Shown piece by piece: positions 1 to 13,445 of a stretch of DNA of 64,000 bases. The stretch covers positions 412,596 through 476,595 of the forward strand of contig NZ_BSSE01000003.1 in NCBI RefSeq assembly GCF_030268965.1, written 5' to 3'. The position numbers and the translations under genes were made by a program. The notes beneath the pieces are model-generated. The model made no database searches. It was not told the origin of the DNA and worked only from the letters and a program-made list of their open reading frames with translations. Position 1 is the stretch's first letter. Every line of letters starts with the position of its first letter. Source of the DNA: Microtetraspora sp. NBRC 16547. GTDB lineage: Bacteria; Actinomycetota; Actinomycetes; Streptosporangiales; Streptosporangiaceae.

Positions 1-69
1 GACATCAACACGACCTTCGTGCCGAGCGCGCTGCGCAAGGAGATCCTCGATGCCGCAGGCGCCAAGTAG
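1..69 (+). CDS. 3' end of an unidentified gene (partial)
   Basis: An open frame runs from the window edge to a TAG at 67-69 and gives 22 residues ending in ALRKEILDAAGAK. It is too short to identify by motif. In actinobacteria the gene just before lgt is often trpA or a DsbA-like thioredoxin-fold protein, so a DsbA-like C-terminus is possible, but this is only context. It is co-directional with lgt, 83 bp upstream of it; that gap contains TAGTCT (129-134), a possible -10 box for lgt. Confidence 0.45.
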   Translation, partial: DINTTFVPSALRKEILDAAGAK

Positions 70-152
70 GACAGATCGGGCCCGGGATCCCCGTGGCCCG
101 TTCTCCACAGCGTTGCGTCGGGGCGGGCTAGTCTACGGTAACGTCCACTGAC

Positions 153-1226
153 ATGCCCCTCGCCTCGATTCCCAGCCCGTCTCAAGGGGTCTGGAACCTC
201 GGACCGCTCCCCATCCGGGCGTACGCGCTGTGCATCGTGCTCGGCGTCATCGTCGCCGTCTGGATAGGGGAGCGCCGCTGGCGCGCCCGTGGCGGCGAGC
301 CGGGAGCGATCACCGACCTCGCCGTCTGGGCCGTCCCGTTCGGCCTCGTCGGCGGGCGGCTCTACCACGTCATCACCGACTGGCAGCTCTACTTCGGTTC
401 CGAGGCGCCCAACCGGCCGATCGACGCCCTCTTCATCTGGAAGGGCGGCCTCGGCATCTGGGGGGCGATCGCCCTCGGCGCCCTCGGGGTGTGGATCGCC
501 TGCCGCCGCCGGGGCATCTCGTTCTCGGCGGTCGCGGACACCCTCGCCCCGGCCATCGCGGTGGCCCAGGCCATCGGCCGCTGGGGCAACTACTTCAACC
601 AGGAGCTGTTCGGCGGCCCGACCACGCTGCCGTGGGGCCTGGAGATCGAGCCGGGCCGTCCCGGCACGGTTCCCGGCATCGACACCTACCACCCGACCTT
701 CCTCTACGAGTCGCTGTGGGACCTCGCTCTCGCGGGGCTGCTGGTGCTCGCGGGCAGGCGGTTCGCCCTCCGCCACGGCCGCCTCTTCTCGCTGTACGTC
801 GCGGGCTACACGCTCGGCCGGTTCTGGATCGAGGGCATGCGGGTCGACCCCGCCCACCAGATCCTCGGGCTCCGGCTGAACCAGTGGACCTCTGTGGTGA
901 TCTTCGTCTTGGCGATCGCCTACTTCTGGCTCACCCGTAACAAGACCGGCGAGGAGCCCCTCGGGGCCGAGCCGGGCGCGGATGACGGCCCGACCGACGG
1001 CCACGCCGACCCCGCGCATCCCCAGGATCAGGCCGATCCGGACGAGTCCGGGGCCGAGGCCGAGGCGGACGCCGCGGGCGGCGGTTCCGGCGGCGGCGTC
1101 CCCGGCGGTGCCGCGGATGACGGCACGACCGAGGGCACGGGCGAGGGCACGGGCGGTGGCGCGGCCGGCTCCGATCCTTCCGGCGAGACGTTCGTCGCGC
1201 CGGATCAGGGAGGGAGCCGGCGATGA
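153..1226 (+). CDS. lgt: Prolipoprotein diacylglyceryl transferase with acidic C-terminal tail
   Basis: Lgt moves the diacylglyceryl group of phosphatidylglycerol to the lipobox cysteine of prelipoproteins in the cytoplasmic membrane. The 357-residue product has the multi-helix Lgt core, with GGRLYHVITDW near residue 67, the family signature GRWGNYFNQE at 142-151, HPTFLYES near 179 and GRFWIEGMRVDPA near 221. The core ends near residue 265. About 90 further residues form a Gly/Ala/Asp/Glu-rich, low-complexity tail with no predicted fold, a common actinobacterial extension. The stop overlaps the next start (ATGA), so translational coupling to the VIT gene is likely. At least three probable clients, the lipoproteins near 9.7, 18.3 and 55.9 kb, are in this window. 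Confidence 0.95.
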   Translation: MPLASIPSPSQGVWNLGPLPIRAYALCIVLGVIVAVWIGERRWRARGGEPGAITDLAVWAVPFGLVGGRLYHVITDWQLYFGSEAPNRPIDALFIWKGGLGIWGAIALGALGVWIACRRRGISFSAVADTLAPAIAVAQAIGRWGNYFNQELFGGPTTLPWGLEIEPGRPGTVPGIDTYHPTFLYESLWDLALAGLLVLAGRRFALRHGRLFSLYVAGYTLGRFWIEGMRVDPAHQILGLRLNQWTSVVIFVLAIAYFWLTRNKTGEEPLGAEPGADDGPTDGHADPAHPQDQADPDESGAEAEADAAGGGSGGGVPGGAADDGTTEGTGEGTGGGAAGSDPSGETFVAPDQGGSRR

Positions 1227-1939
1227 GCGCCGATTCGGGGGTTCGCGCCGAGATCCACCACCAACACCGGGACGTCAACGGCGGCTGGCTGCGTCCCGCG
1301 GTGTTCGGGGCGATGGACGGCCTCGTCTCCAACTTCGCCCTCATCGCGGGCGTGGCGGGCGGCACGGCCGACACCAAGATCATCGCGCTCGCCGGGGTGG
1401 CCGGGCTCGCGGCCGGAGCCTTTTCCATGGCGGGCGGCGAGTACGTTTCGGTCGCCAGCCAGAGTGAGCTGGCCCAGGCGGAGATCGACATCGAGCGCCG
1501 CGAGCTCGAACGCAACCCGCAGGCCGAGGAGGACGAGCTCGCGCAGCTCTACGTGCAGCGCGGGGTCGATCCGGAGACGGCCAGAGAGGTCGCCCGGCAG
1601 ATCTCCAGGAACCCGCAGAGCGCGCTGGAGGTGCACGCGCAGGCCGAGTTGGGCGTGGACCTCCACGACCTGCCCTCGCCCCTGCTCGCCGCGGTGTCCT
1701 CGTTCCTGTCCTTCACCGTGGGCGCCCTGATCCCGCTCCTGCCGTACCTGCTGGGCGTGCAGGGGCTGTTGGTGTCGGTGATCGCGTCGACGGTGGCGCT
1801 GTTCGGCGCGGGCGCGGTGGTGTCCCGGGTGACGGCGCGCACGTGGTGGTACAGCGGGCTGCGCCAGCTCCTGGTCGGCGCGGTGGCGGCGGCTCTCACC
1901 TGGGGCCTCGGGACGGCGGTCGGAGCAAGCGGTCTGTGA
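1223..1939 (+). CDS. VIT1/CCC1-family (iron/manganese) transporter
   Basis: The 238-residue protein matches the VIT1/CCC1 family, whose characterised members move Fe2+ or Mn2+ across membranes. A first helix pair carries the typical GAMDGLVSNFALIAGVAGG and AAGAFSMAGGEYVSVASQSE segments (about residues 29-80). A hydrophilic, charged linker with an ERRELERNPQAEEDEL stretch follows, resembling the cytoplasmic metal-binding region of this family. Two or three C-terminal helices complete it (about 150-235). The start overlaps the lgt stop by 4 nt, and its own stop overlaps the following GTG. The substrate cannot be told from sequence alone. Confidence 0.9.
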   Translation: MSADSGVRAEIHHQHRDVNGGWLRPAVFGAMDGLVSNFALIAGVAGGTADTKIIALAGVAGLAAGAFSMAGGEYVSVASQSELAQAEIDIERRELERNPQAEEDELAQLYVQRGVDPETAREVARQISRNPQSALEVHAQAELGVDLHDLPSPLLAAVSSFLSFTVGALIPLLPYLLGVQGLLVSVIASTVALFGAGAVVSRVTARTWWYSGLRQLLVGAVAAALTWGLGTAVGASGL

Positions 1940-2835
1940 CGAAGCGCAAGCGTCGTTCAACAGCGTCATCGGAACGCTGGACCAGCGACACCCTGGCCGA
2001 GCTCGGGATGAGCGTCACCAAGCAGCGGATCGTCATCGGTGTCGGATCCGCGGTGGCGCTCATCGCCTCCGCTCTCGTCCTGACCTTCGTGGTCAACATG
2101 ATCGGGGCCGGTGACGTCCCGCCCGCGCGGGCGGGCGCCGGATCCCTCGGGGGGATCCGGCCCGCCGAGTACCAGGCCTGGCGGTCGCTGAAGCAGTTCG
2201 CGCCCATCGCCTACCGCAAGGCCGACGCTCAGCCCCTCACTCCGAAGGAGCTGTTTGGGGCACGCACTGTGACGGCCGGGAAGATCACCCTCAGGCGGGT
2301 CGGCTTCCACCTCGACCCGGGGTGCCGCGAGGCCGTGTGGGGCGCCGATCTGGTCGAGGAGCTGTCCAAGGCCGGATGCACGCAGATCGCGCGCGGTCTC
2401 TACACCAGCGCCGACGGTGCGTACGTCGCCCAATACGCCATGCTCAACCTCGCGGACGTCACGGCGGCCGACGGTCTGGTGGAGCAACTGAAAGCGCTCC
2501 ACCTCGGCGGCTGGGTGCTGCCGATCGAGTCGGCCAAGGCCAAGTTCACCGGCTACACCGAGTCCAGCGGCCAGGCGATGGGCCACTACGTCGGCCTGGT
2601 CTGGATCGGCCGCACCGACGGCGCCGAGCCGGGCCCTGGAGATGACTTCGTGACGCTCGGCCTGGCCGTACGCGAGGTCGAGCGGGCGATCTACAAGCGG
2701 GTCGTCGCGGTCGCCGGTGTTCCCACGATCACCGTCAAGCCCGCACCGGGGGAGGAGACGGCCCAGCCGGCGGAGCCCGCTCCGGCGGACGCGTCGTCGT
2801 CGCCCTCGGCTTCGCCCTCTCCGGCGTCCCAATAG
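1936..2835 (+). CDS. Membrane-anchored hypothetical protein
   Basis: I do not recognise this family. The GTG at 1936 overlaps the VIT stop (GTGA) and is preferred to the open frame upstream, which lies inside the VIT gene; ATG at 2008 is an alternative. The 299-residue product begins with a Lys/Arg/Ser-rich segment, then one hydrophobic helix (about residues 33-55, IVIGVGSAVALIASALVLTF), giving a likely N-in, C-out single-pass protein. The extracytoplasmic part of about 210 residues contains two cysteines around EAVWGADLVEELSKAGC that may pair. The C-terminus is a Pro/Ala/Ser-rich tail of about 35 residues. Coupling to lgt and VIT suggests shared transcription but not a shared function. Confidence 0.75.
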   Translation: MTKRKRRSTASSERWTSDTLAELGMSVTKQRIVIGVGSAVALIASALVLTFVVNMIGAGDVPPARAGAGSLGGIRPAEYQAWRSLKQFAPIAYRKADAQPLTPKELFGARTVTAGKITLRRVGFHLDPGCREAVWGADLVEELSKAGCTQIARGLYTSADGAYVAQYAMLNLADVTAADGLVEQLKALHLGGWVLPIESAKAKFTGYTESSGQAMGHYVGLVWIGRTDGAEPGPGDDFVTLGLAVREVERAIYKRVVAVAGVPTITVKPAPGEETAQPAEPAPADASSSPSASPSPASQ

Positions 2836-2856
2836 GCCGCCGGGGCGTTCGACGGC

Positions 2857-3030
2857 TCACCCGTCGGCCAGGCACCCCCCTACCGCCGCGACGAGCCGGT
2901 TGGCGCGCGCTTCGCCATGGCCGATCACCCGGTTGGCGACACAACCGAAGCCCGCCCCGAACTCGTCGTCCCCGAAGGCGAACTGGCCGCCCGCGCCGTC
3001 CCGGCCCATGAAGCCCCCAATTAATGACAT
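2857..3030 (-). pseudogene. Remnant of a beta-lactamase-family (class C/EstB-like) serine hydrolase C-terminus
   Basis: On the minus strand a frame ending at TGA 2859-2857 reads GRDGAGGQFAFGDDEFGAGF followed by GCVANRVIGHGEARANRLVA and then AVGGCLADG. This closely resembles the last ~50 residues of class C beta-lactamase/esterase proteins: the (H/R)xGxGG element of the active site, then the conserved aromatic-Gly-rich strand and VMNRM-like strand, then the final helix. No upstream part with the SxxK nucleophile or YxN motif is present: the sequence becomes AT-richer and non-coding beyond about 3030. I read it as a deletion remnant. Confidence 0.6.
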
Positions 3031-3174
3031 ATCGCTGCAATGCCTATGCATCCATGCCGGATGCCGAAATATGGGTATGAATCATGGTGTTGTAGTGTGC
3101 GAGCCGGACAGCCCGGATGTGCGTGCTCGCCGCGGCGCTCAAGGGGGAGCGGGGCCGCGGCGTTCGGGTGCGGG

Positions 3175-3257
3175 CCGCGACGAGGCGGCTCCACAGGCCG
3201 CGACGAGGCGGCTCCACAGGCCGCGACGAGGCGGCTCCACAGGCCGCGACGAGGCGG
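3175..3257 (+). repeat. 23-bp tandem repeat, 3.6 copies
   Basis: Identical 23-bp units beginning CCGCGACGAGGCGGC start at 3175, 3198 and 3221, and a fourth, truncated unit of 14 bp starts at 3244. Units abut with no spacer. The array lies in the intergenic region about 180 bp upstream of gltB. It has no unique spacers, so it is not a CRISPR. Confidence 0.9.
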
Positions 3258-3433
3258 TCTTCCCGGGTGTGTCCGGTGCCCGCCGTCACCCCACTCCGAG
3301 ACCGGAAAGCTGCGCGAAGCGGACCTGGTTGGGACTAATCGGGCAGGATGCGGTAGCCTTTACGCACCTATAACTGCAGCAGGGCCAACGTCGTCCCTCT
3401 GTTTCGAGCAGAAGATGACGACGGGAGGGATTC

Positions 3434-7975
<4,542 letters not shown>

Positions 7976-8047
7976 CGCCGGTGATCAACGGCCAGGCCGT
8001 CATGGGCTGCGACACAACCACCGCACACGGATAAGGGGGGTACACCG

Positions 8048-9514
8048 ATGGCTGACCCGAAGGGTTTCCTCACGCACGACCGCGAGCTGCCGGCGCGCCG
8101 CCCGGTCGACGTGCGCATCCGCGACTGGCGGGAGGTCTACGAGGACTTCCCCAAGCCCGCGCTGACCAAGCAGGCTTCGCGCTGCATGGACTGCGGCATC
8201 CCGTTCTGCCACAACGGCTGCCCGCTCGGGAACCTCATCCCCGAGTGGAACGACCTGGTGTACCGGGACGACTGGCGGGACGCGGTCGAGCGGCTGCACG
8301 CCACCAACAACTTCCCGGAGTTCACCGGGCGCCTGTGCCCGGCCCCGTGTGAGGCGGCCTGCGTCCTCGGCATCAACGCCGACCCCGTCGCGATCAAGCG
8401 GGTCGAGGTCGAGATCATCGAGCGCGCCTTCGCGGAGGGCTGGGTCACCCCCCAGCCTCCGGAGGCGAAGACCGGCAAGCGCGTCGCCGTGGTGGGTTCG
8501 GGCCCGGCCGGGCTGGCCGCCGCCCAGCAGCTCACCCGCGCCGGGCACGACGTGGTCGTGTTCGAGCGGGCGGACCGGATCGGCGGCCTGCTCCGCTACG
8601 GGATCCCCGAGTTCAAGATGGAGAAGCGGCACCTCGACCGCCGTCTGGAGCAGATGAAGGCCGAGGGGACCGAGTTCCGCACCGGGGTGAACGTCGGCGT
8701 GGACGTCTCGGCCGACGAGCTCCGCGAGGAGTTCGACGCGATCGTGCTGGCGGGCGGGGCCACCGCCTGGCGCGACCTGCCGGTGCCCGGTCGCGACCTC
8801 AAGGGCGTCCACCAGGCCATGGAGTATCTCCCGCCCGCGAACCGGGACCTGGCCGAGTCGCCGATCTCGGCCAAGGACAGGCACGTCGTCGTGATCGGCG
8901 GCGGCGACACGGGCGCCGACTGCGTCGGCACGGCGATCCGGCAGGGGGCCGCCTCGGTCACCCAGCTGGAGATCATGCCGAGGCCGCCGGCGGCCCGCCC
9001 CGGCTCCCAGCCGTGGCCGACGTACCCGATGCTGTTCAAGATGGAGAGCGCGCACGAGGAGCTGGAGGCGGGCGCGGGCGACCGGGTCTACGCCGCCTCC
9101 ACCACCGAGTTCCTCGGCGACGAGGACGGCCACGTCCGGGCCCTGCGCCTGGTCGACGTCGAGGGCCCGGCGGCCGGTTTCGCGCCGATCCCGGGCAGCG
9201 AGCGGAAGATCCCCGCTGAGCTGGTGACCCTGGCGATGGGTTTCCTCGGCCCGGAGAAGGGTCCGCTGCTCACCGGCCTCGCCGCGCTCGCCTCGCGTGA
9301 CTTCTTCGACGCGCGCGGCAACGTGGCCCGCGGCGCCTCGTACGAGACCGCCGTGGACGGCGTCTTCGCCGCGGGCGACATGGGCCGCGGCCAGTCGCTG
9401 ATCGTCTGGGCGATCGCCGAGGGCCGTTCGGCCGCCGCCGCGGTCGACGAGTACCTCGCCGGGCGCACCGCCCTGCCGGTCGCCATCCCTCCGACGGCGC
9501 GTCCGCTGCTCTGA
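8048..9514 (+). CDS. gltD: Glutamate synthase (NADPH), small subunit
   Basis: GltD supplies electrons from NADPH through FAD and iron-sulphur clusters to GltB. The 488-residue protein has N-terminal cysteines in two clusters, Cys46/49/54/58 and Cys97/101/105, which ligate two [4Fe-4S] centres. An FAD-binding [10 protein letters not shown] motif lies near residue 156 and a second Rossmann motif, [12 protein letters not shown] near 283, binds NADPH. The length is normal for the family. The start codon follows a GGGGGG-containing Shine-Dalgarno. It forms an operon with gltB and is followed at once by a strong hairpin. Confidence 0.97.
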   Translation: MADPKGFLTHDRELPARRPVDVRIRDWREVYEDFPKPALTKQASRCMDCGIPFCHNGCPLGNLIPEWNDLVYRDDWRDAVERLHATNNFPEFTGRLCPAPCEAACVLGINADPVAIKRVEVEIIERAFAEGWVTPQPPEAKTGKRVAVVGSGPAGLAAAQQLTRAGHDVVVFERADRIGGLLRYGIPEFKMEKRHLDRRLEQMKAEGTEFRTGVNVGVDVSADELREEFDAIVLAGGATAWRDLPVPGRDLKGVHQAMEYLPPANRDLAESPISAKDRHVVVIGGGDTGADCVGTAIRQGAASVTQLEIMPRPPAARPGSQPWPTYPMLFKMESAHEELEAGAGDRVYAASTTEFLGDEDGHVRALRLVDVEGPAAGFAPIPGSERKIPAELVTLAMGFLGPEKGPLLTGLAALASRDFFDARGNVARGASYETAVDGVFAAGDMGRGQSLIVWAIAEGRSAAAAVDEYLAGRTALPVAIPPTARPLL

Positions 9515-9530
9515 GGCCCGTACGAACAGG

Positions 9531-9560
9531 CGTGATCACGCGGTCGGCCGCGTGATCACG
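9531..9560 (+). terminator. Perfect 13-bp hairpin after gltBD
   Basis: CGTGATCACGCGG (9531-9543) is the exact reverse complement of CCGCGTGATCACG (9548-9560), with a TCGG loop. It starts 17 nt after the gltD stop and is followed by TCTATTGTTG, a weak T-rich tract. Termination of gltBD is the simplest reading. Each arm also holds the 10-bp palindrome CGTGATCACG, so the site could alternatively be two operator half-sites for the downstream gene. Confidence 0.7.
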
Positions 9561-9690
9561 TCTATTGTTGTGGGCCGGAGCCGCTCCTTCGCGCCCGCCG
9601 CTGGCGAAAACCGGACAAAACGGGAAAGTATCCCAGTATGGTCGATGGTGTGCTCTCGCTGTCAGGCCCCCGCCCGGTCGCGCGGGCCGG

Positions 9691-9729
9691 AACATGGGCA
9701 GGAACACGGGCAGGAACATGGGAAGGAAC
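9691..9729 (+). repeat. 12-bp tandem repeat before the subtilisin gene
   Basis: Three 12-bp units of the type AACATGGGCAGG start at 9691, 9703 and 9715, with one or two changes each, and a partial unit follows. The array ends just before the AGGAGG ribosome binding site of the S8 protease gene. It could be transcribed leader, or coding if an upstream start is used (it would read RNMGRNTGRN). Confidence 0.75.
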
Positions 9730-9741
9730 GAGGAGGGGTCG

Positions 9742-11478
9742 TTGAACGTACGGGGACGTCTCGCCGCCGCGGTCCTTTCTGTGACGCTGGCGGGCACGGT
9801 GGCGGGCACGGCGTGTTCGGCGCCTTCGGGGGCGGACCCGCGGACCGGTGACGCGCGGCCGACCGTGCCGCTTCATACGGGGGAGCACACGGCGACCGCC
9901 GCGGGACACCCCTCGGCCGGACAGATGGGGGAGTACCTCGTCTTCTACACCGAGGGCGCCCGGGAGGCGGCGGCGCGTGCCGTCACGGACAGCGGTGGCG
10001 TCGTCACGGGAGGAGATCCGCGGCTCGGCTACCTCCTGGCCCGGACCCCCGCTCCCGAGAAGGTCGGCGCGAGCCCCGCGGTCGTCGGCGTCACCGTCGA
10101 CCGCCGGATCGGCGAGGCCGCCGCCCTCCCCGTTGCGGCCCCCCGCTCGGGGCGGGCCGCCGGGACCGCCGGGGCCGTCGGGGTACGGACCGCGTCCCGT
10201 GCGGCTACGCAGCCGGAGCCGCTCTCCGACCGCCAGTGGGACATGAAGATGATCGGCGCGACCGCGGACGGGTCGTATGCCACGGCCAGGGGCCGCCAGG
10301 TGCTCGTCGGTGTCATCGACACCGGGATCGACGGAAAGCACCCCGACATCGCGCCCAATTTCAACCGCGCGCTGAGCCGCAACTTCGTCACCGACCGGCC
10401 CAAGGACCCGAACGGCAGGACCTTCGACGGCCCCTGCGAGTACCAGAACTGCAAGGACCCCGTGGACGTGGACGACGACGGCCACGGCACGCACGTCGCC
10501 AGCACGATCGGCTCGCCGCTCAACGGCATCGGCGTCGGCGGGGTCGCCCCCGAGGTGTCGCTGGTCAACCTCCGCGCGGGCACCGACTCCGGCTTCTTCT
10601 TCCTCAAGCCCACGCTGGAGGCCCTGGCCTACGCCGCCGACAACGGCATCGCGGTGGTCAACATGAGCTTCTACGTGGACCCCTGGACGTTCAACTGCAC
10701 GAACAACCCGCAGGACTCGCCCGCGGAGCGGCTCGAACAGCGCGGCATCATCGAGGGCATGCGCCGCGCCGTGGCCTACGCGCGCGGGCACGGCGTCACC
10801 CTGATCACTGCCATCGGCAACAGCGGCATCGACCTCGGCCATCCGGTCAAGGACATCGCGAGCCCCAATTACCCGCTCGGCGCCGAGCACGAGCGGAAGG
10901 TCGACAACACCTGCATCAACGTGCCGGCCGAGCTGGAGGGCGTGATCTCGGTCTCCGCGGTCGGCCCCACCGAGCGCAAGGCGTCCTACTCCGACTACGG
11001 CATCGAGCAGACCGACGTCGCCGCGCCCGGCGGCGACCTGTTCGCCAAGGACGCCCAGCTCAAGGGAGTGCGCAGGGAGGTCCTCGCCGCCGTCCCCGCC
11101 GGCCCGCTGCGAAAGAAGGGCCTCATCGACAGGCGCGGGATGCCCCAGGACCCGTCCGTGATCCGGGAGTGCCAGCACGGGGTCTGCGCCTACTACCAGT
11201 ACCTCGAGGGCACCTCCATGGCCGCGCCGCACGCCACCGGCGTCGCCGCGATCATCATCGGCCGCTTCGGCAAGCCGGGCAAGGGCGGCCTCCAGATGGA
11301 CCCCGCCGAGGTCGAGCGGATCCTGTACGCCACCGCGGTGCGGAAGTCCTGCCCCGAGCCTCGCACGTACAAGTACGGCCAGAACAACGTCCAGACCTGC
11401 GAGGGGGGCGCGGGGCGCAACGGCTTCTACGGCCACGGCGTCGTCAGCGCCTCGCGCGCCGCTACGTACACACGCTGA
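9742..11478 (+). CDS. Secreted S8 (subtilisin) serine protease, probable lipoprotein
   Basis: A TTG at 9742, five bases after AGGAGG (9731-9736), gives a 578-residue precursor beginning MNVRGRLAAAVL, a signal peptide ending in GTAC, a weak lipobox. An I9-like propeptide region follows. The catalytic triad is clear: Asp193 in VIDTGID, His251 in GHGTHVAS and Ser492 in GTSMAAPH. Several paired cysteines suggest disulphides outside the cell. An in-frame ATG at 9718 is an alternative start that would add eight residues. It stands alone between gltBD and pyk. The substrate is unknown. Confidence 0.9.
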   Translation: MNVRGRLAAAVLSVTLAGTVAGTACSAPSGADPRTGDARPTVPLHTGEHTATAAGHPSAGQMGEYLVFYTEGAREAAARAVTDSGGVVTGGDPRLGYLLARTPAPEKVGASPAVVGVTVDRRIGEAAALPVAAPRSGRAAGTAGAVGVRTASRAATQPEPLSDRQWDMKMIGATADGSYATARGRQVLVGVIDTGIDGKHPDIAPNFNRALSRNFVTDRPKDPNGRTFDGPCEYQNCKDPVDVDDDGHGTHVASTIGSPLNGIGVGGVAPEVSLVNLRAGTDSGFFFLKPTLEALAYAADNGIAVVNMSFYVDPWTFNCTNNPQDSPAERLEQRGIIEGMRRAVAYARGHGVTLITAIGNSGIDLGHPVKDIASPNYPLGAEHERKVDNTCINVPAELEGVISVSAVGPTERKASYSDYGIEQTDVAAPGGDLFAKDAQLKGVRREVLAAVPAGPLRKKGLIDRRGMPQDPSVIRECQHGVCAYYQYLEGTSMAAPHATGVAAIIIGRFGKPGKGGLQMDPAEVERILYATAVRKSCPEPRTYKYGQNNVQTCEGGAGRNGFYGHGVVSASRAATYTR

Positions 11479-11678
11479 CGGAAAACCGGGTTGCGGCCCG
11501 GGCGATTGGGTACTCTGTGCTGCGCACGTGCCACGCCGGGCGGCGCCGCGACGGCGGGCGACGGGTCCCGCACCGCTCCGTACGCGGGGCGACGGGGGAC
11601 ACCCAGGTGAGCGCGTTACGTCATTGACAATTTGGCCACAGCTCCATGTGCCGTCACTATCAAGTGGTCTGTACCAAT

Positions 11679-11684
11679 TAGGCT
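11679..11684 (+). promoter_or_regulatory. -10 box for leaderless pyk
   Basis: TAGGCT ends six bases before the GTG of pyk, placing the expected transcription start at or next to the start codon. There is no Shine-Dalgarno in front of the GTG. TTGACA at 11624-11629 is too far upstream to serve as its -35 and may belong to a second promoter. Confidence 0.5.
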
Positions 11685-11690
11685 AGGACC

Positions 11691-13121
<1,431 letters not shown>

Positions 13122-13143
13122 CCGGCGCCCCGGACAGGCACGT

Positions 13144-13171
13144 GACCCGGTGGCCTCCCGGCCGCCGGGTC
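13144..13171 (+). terminator. Hairpin after pyk
   Basis: GACCCGGTGG (13144-13153) pairs with CCGCCGGGTC (13162-13171) through ten base pairs, one of them G-U, with an 8-nt loop. It lies 22 nt after the pyk stop. No U tract follows, so termination is plausible but not certain. Confidence 0.4.
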
Positions 13172-13332
13172 GTCGTCGTATGGGACCGGGCCCGGCGCGG
13201 GCGAGGGGCGTGGCGGCGCGGAGATTCGAGGCGTGGCGCGGCTGGTGGCGGCGCGGTGCGGCGATTCGAGGCCGGTCGCGGCTCGCGGATCCCGTGAGAA
13301 GTGCCTCGTCGCGCCACACTTCTCTTACGTCC

Positions 13333-13344
13333 TGCTATATAGCA
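13333..13344. promoter_or_regulatory. 12-bp perfect palindrome upstream of the ABC exporter
   Basis: TGCTATATAGCA is a perfect palindrome in an AT-rich island within very GC-rich sequence, about 100 bp upstream of the first ABC gene. It could be an operator, or overlap a -10 region. The remaining gap 13172-13332 shows only GC-rich imperfect repeats (GATTCGAGG twice) and no gene. Confidence 0.4.
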
Positions 13345-13445
13345 ATAACGTTCGGTGACGAAAAAGTGGTTGATCAAACGTGGCGCCTGGGCAACCATGG
13401 CGGGAGCGAGCCATCCCCCGTCAGTGAGGAGTGTCACGCCCGGCC

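Noticed and set aside
3175..3257. CRISPR array
   Set aside because: The 23-bp units are contiguous with no unique spacers and no cas genes are nearby.
11624..11629. TTGACA as -35 of pyk
   Set aside because: The distance to the TAGGCT box is about 49 bp, far from the 16-19 bp needed.
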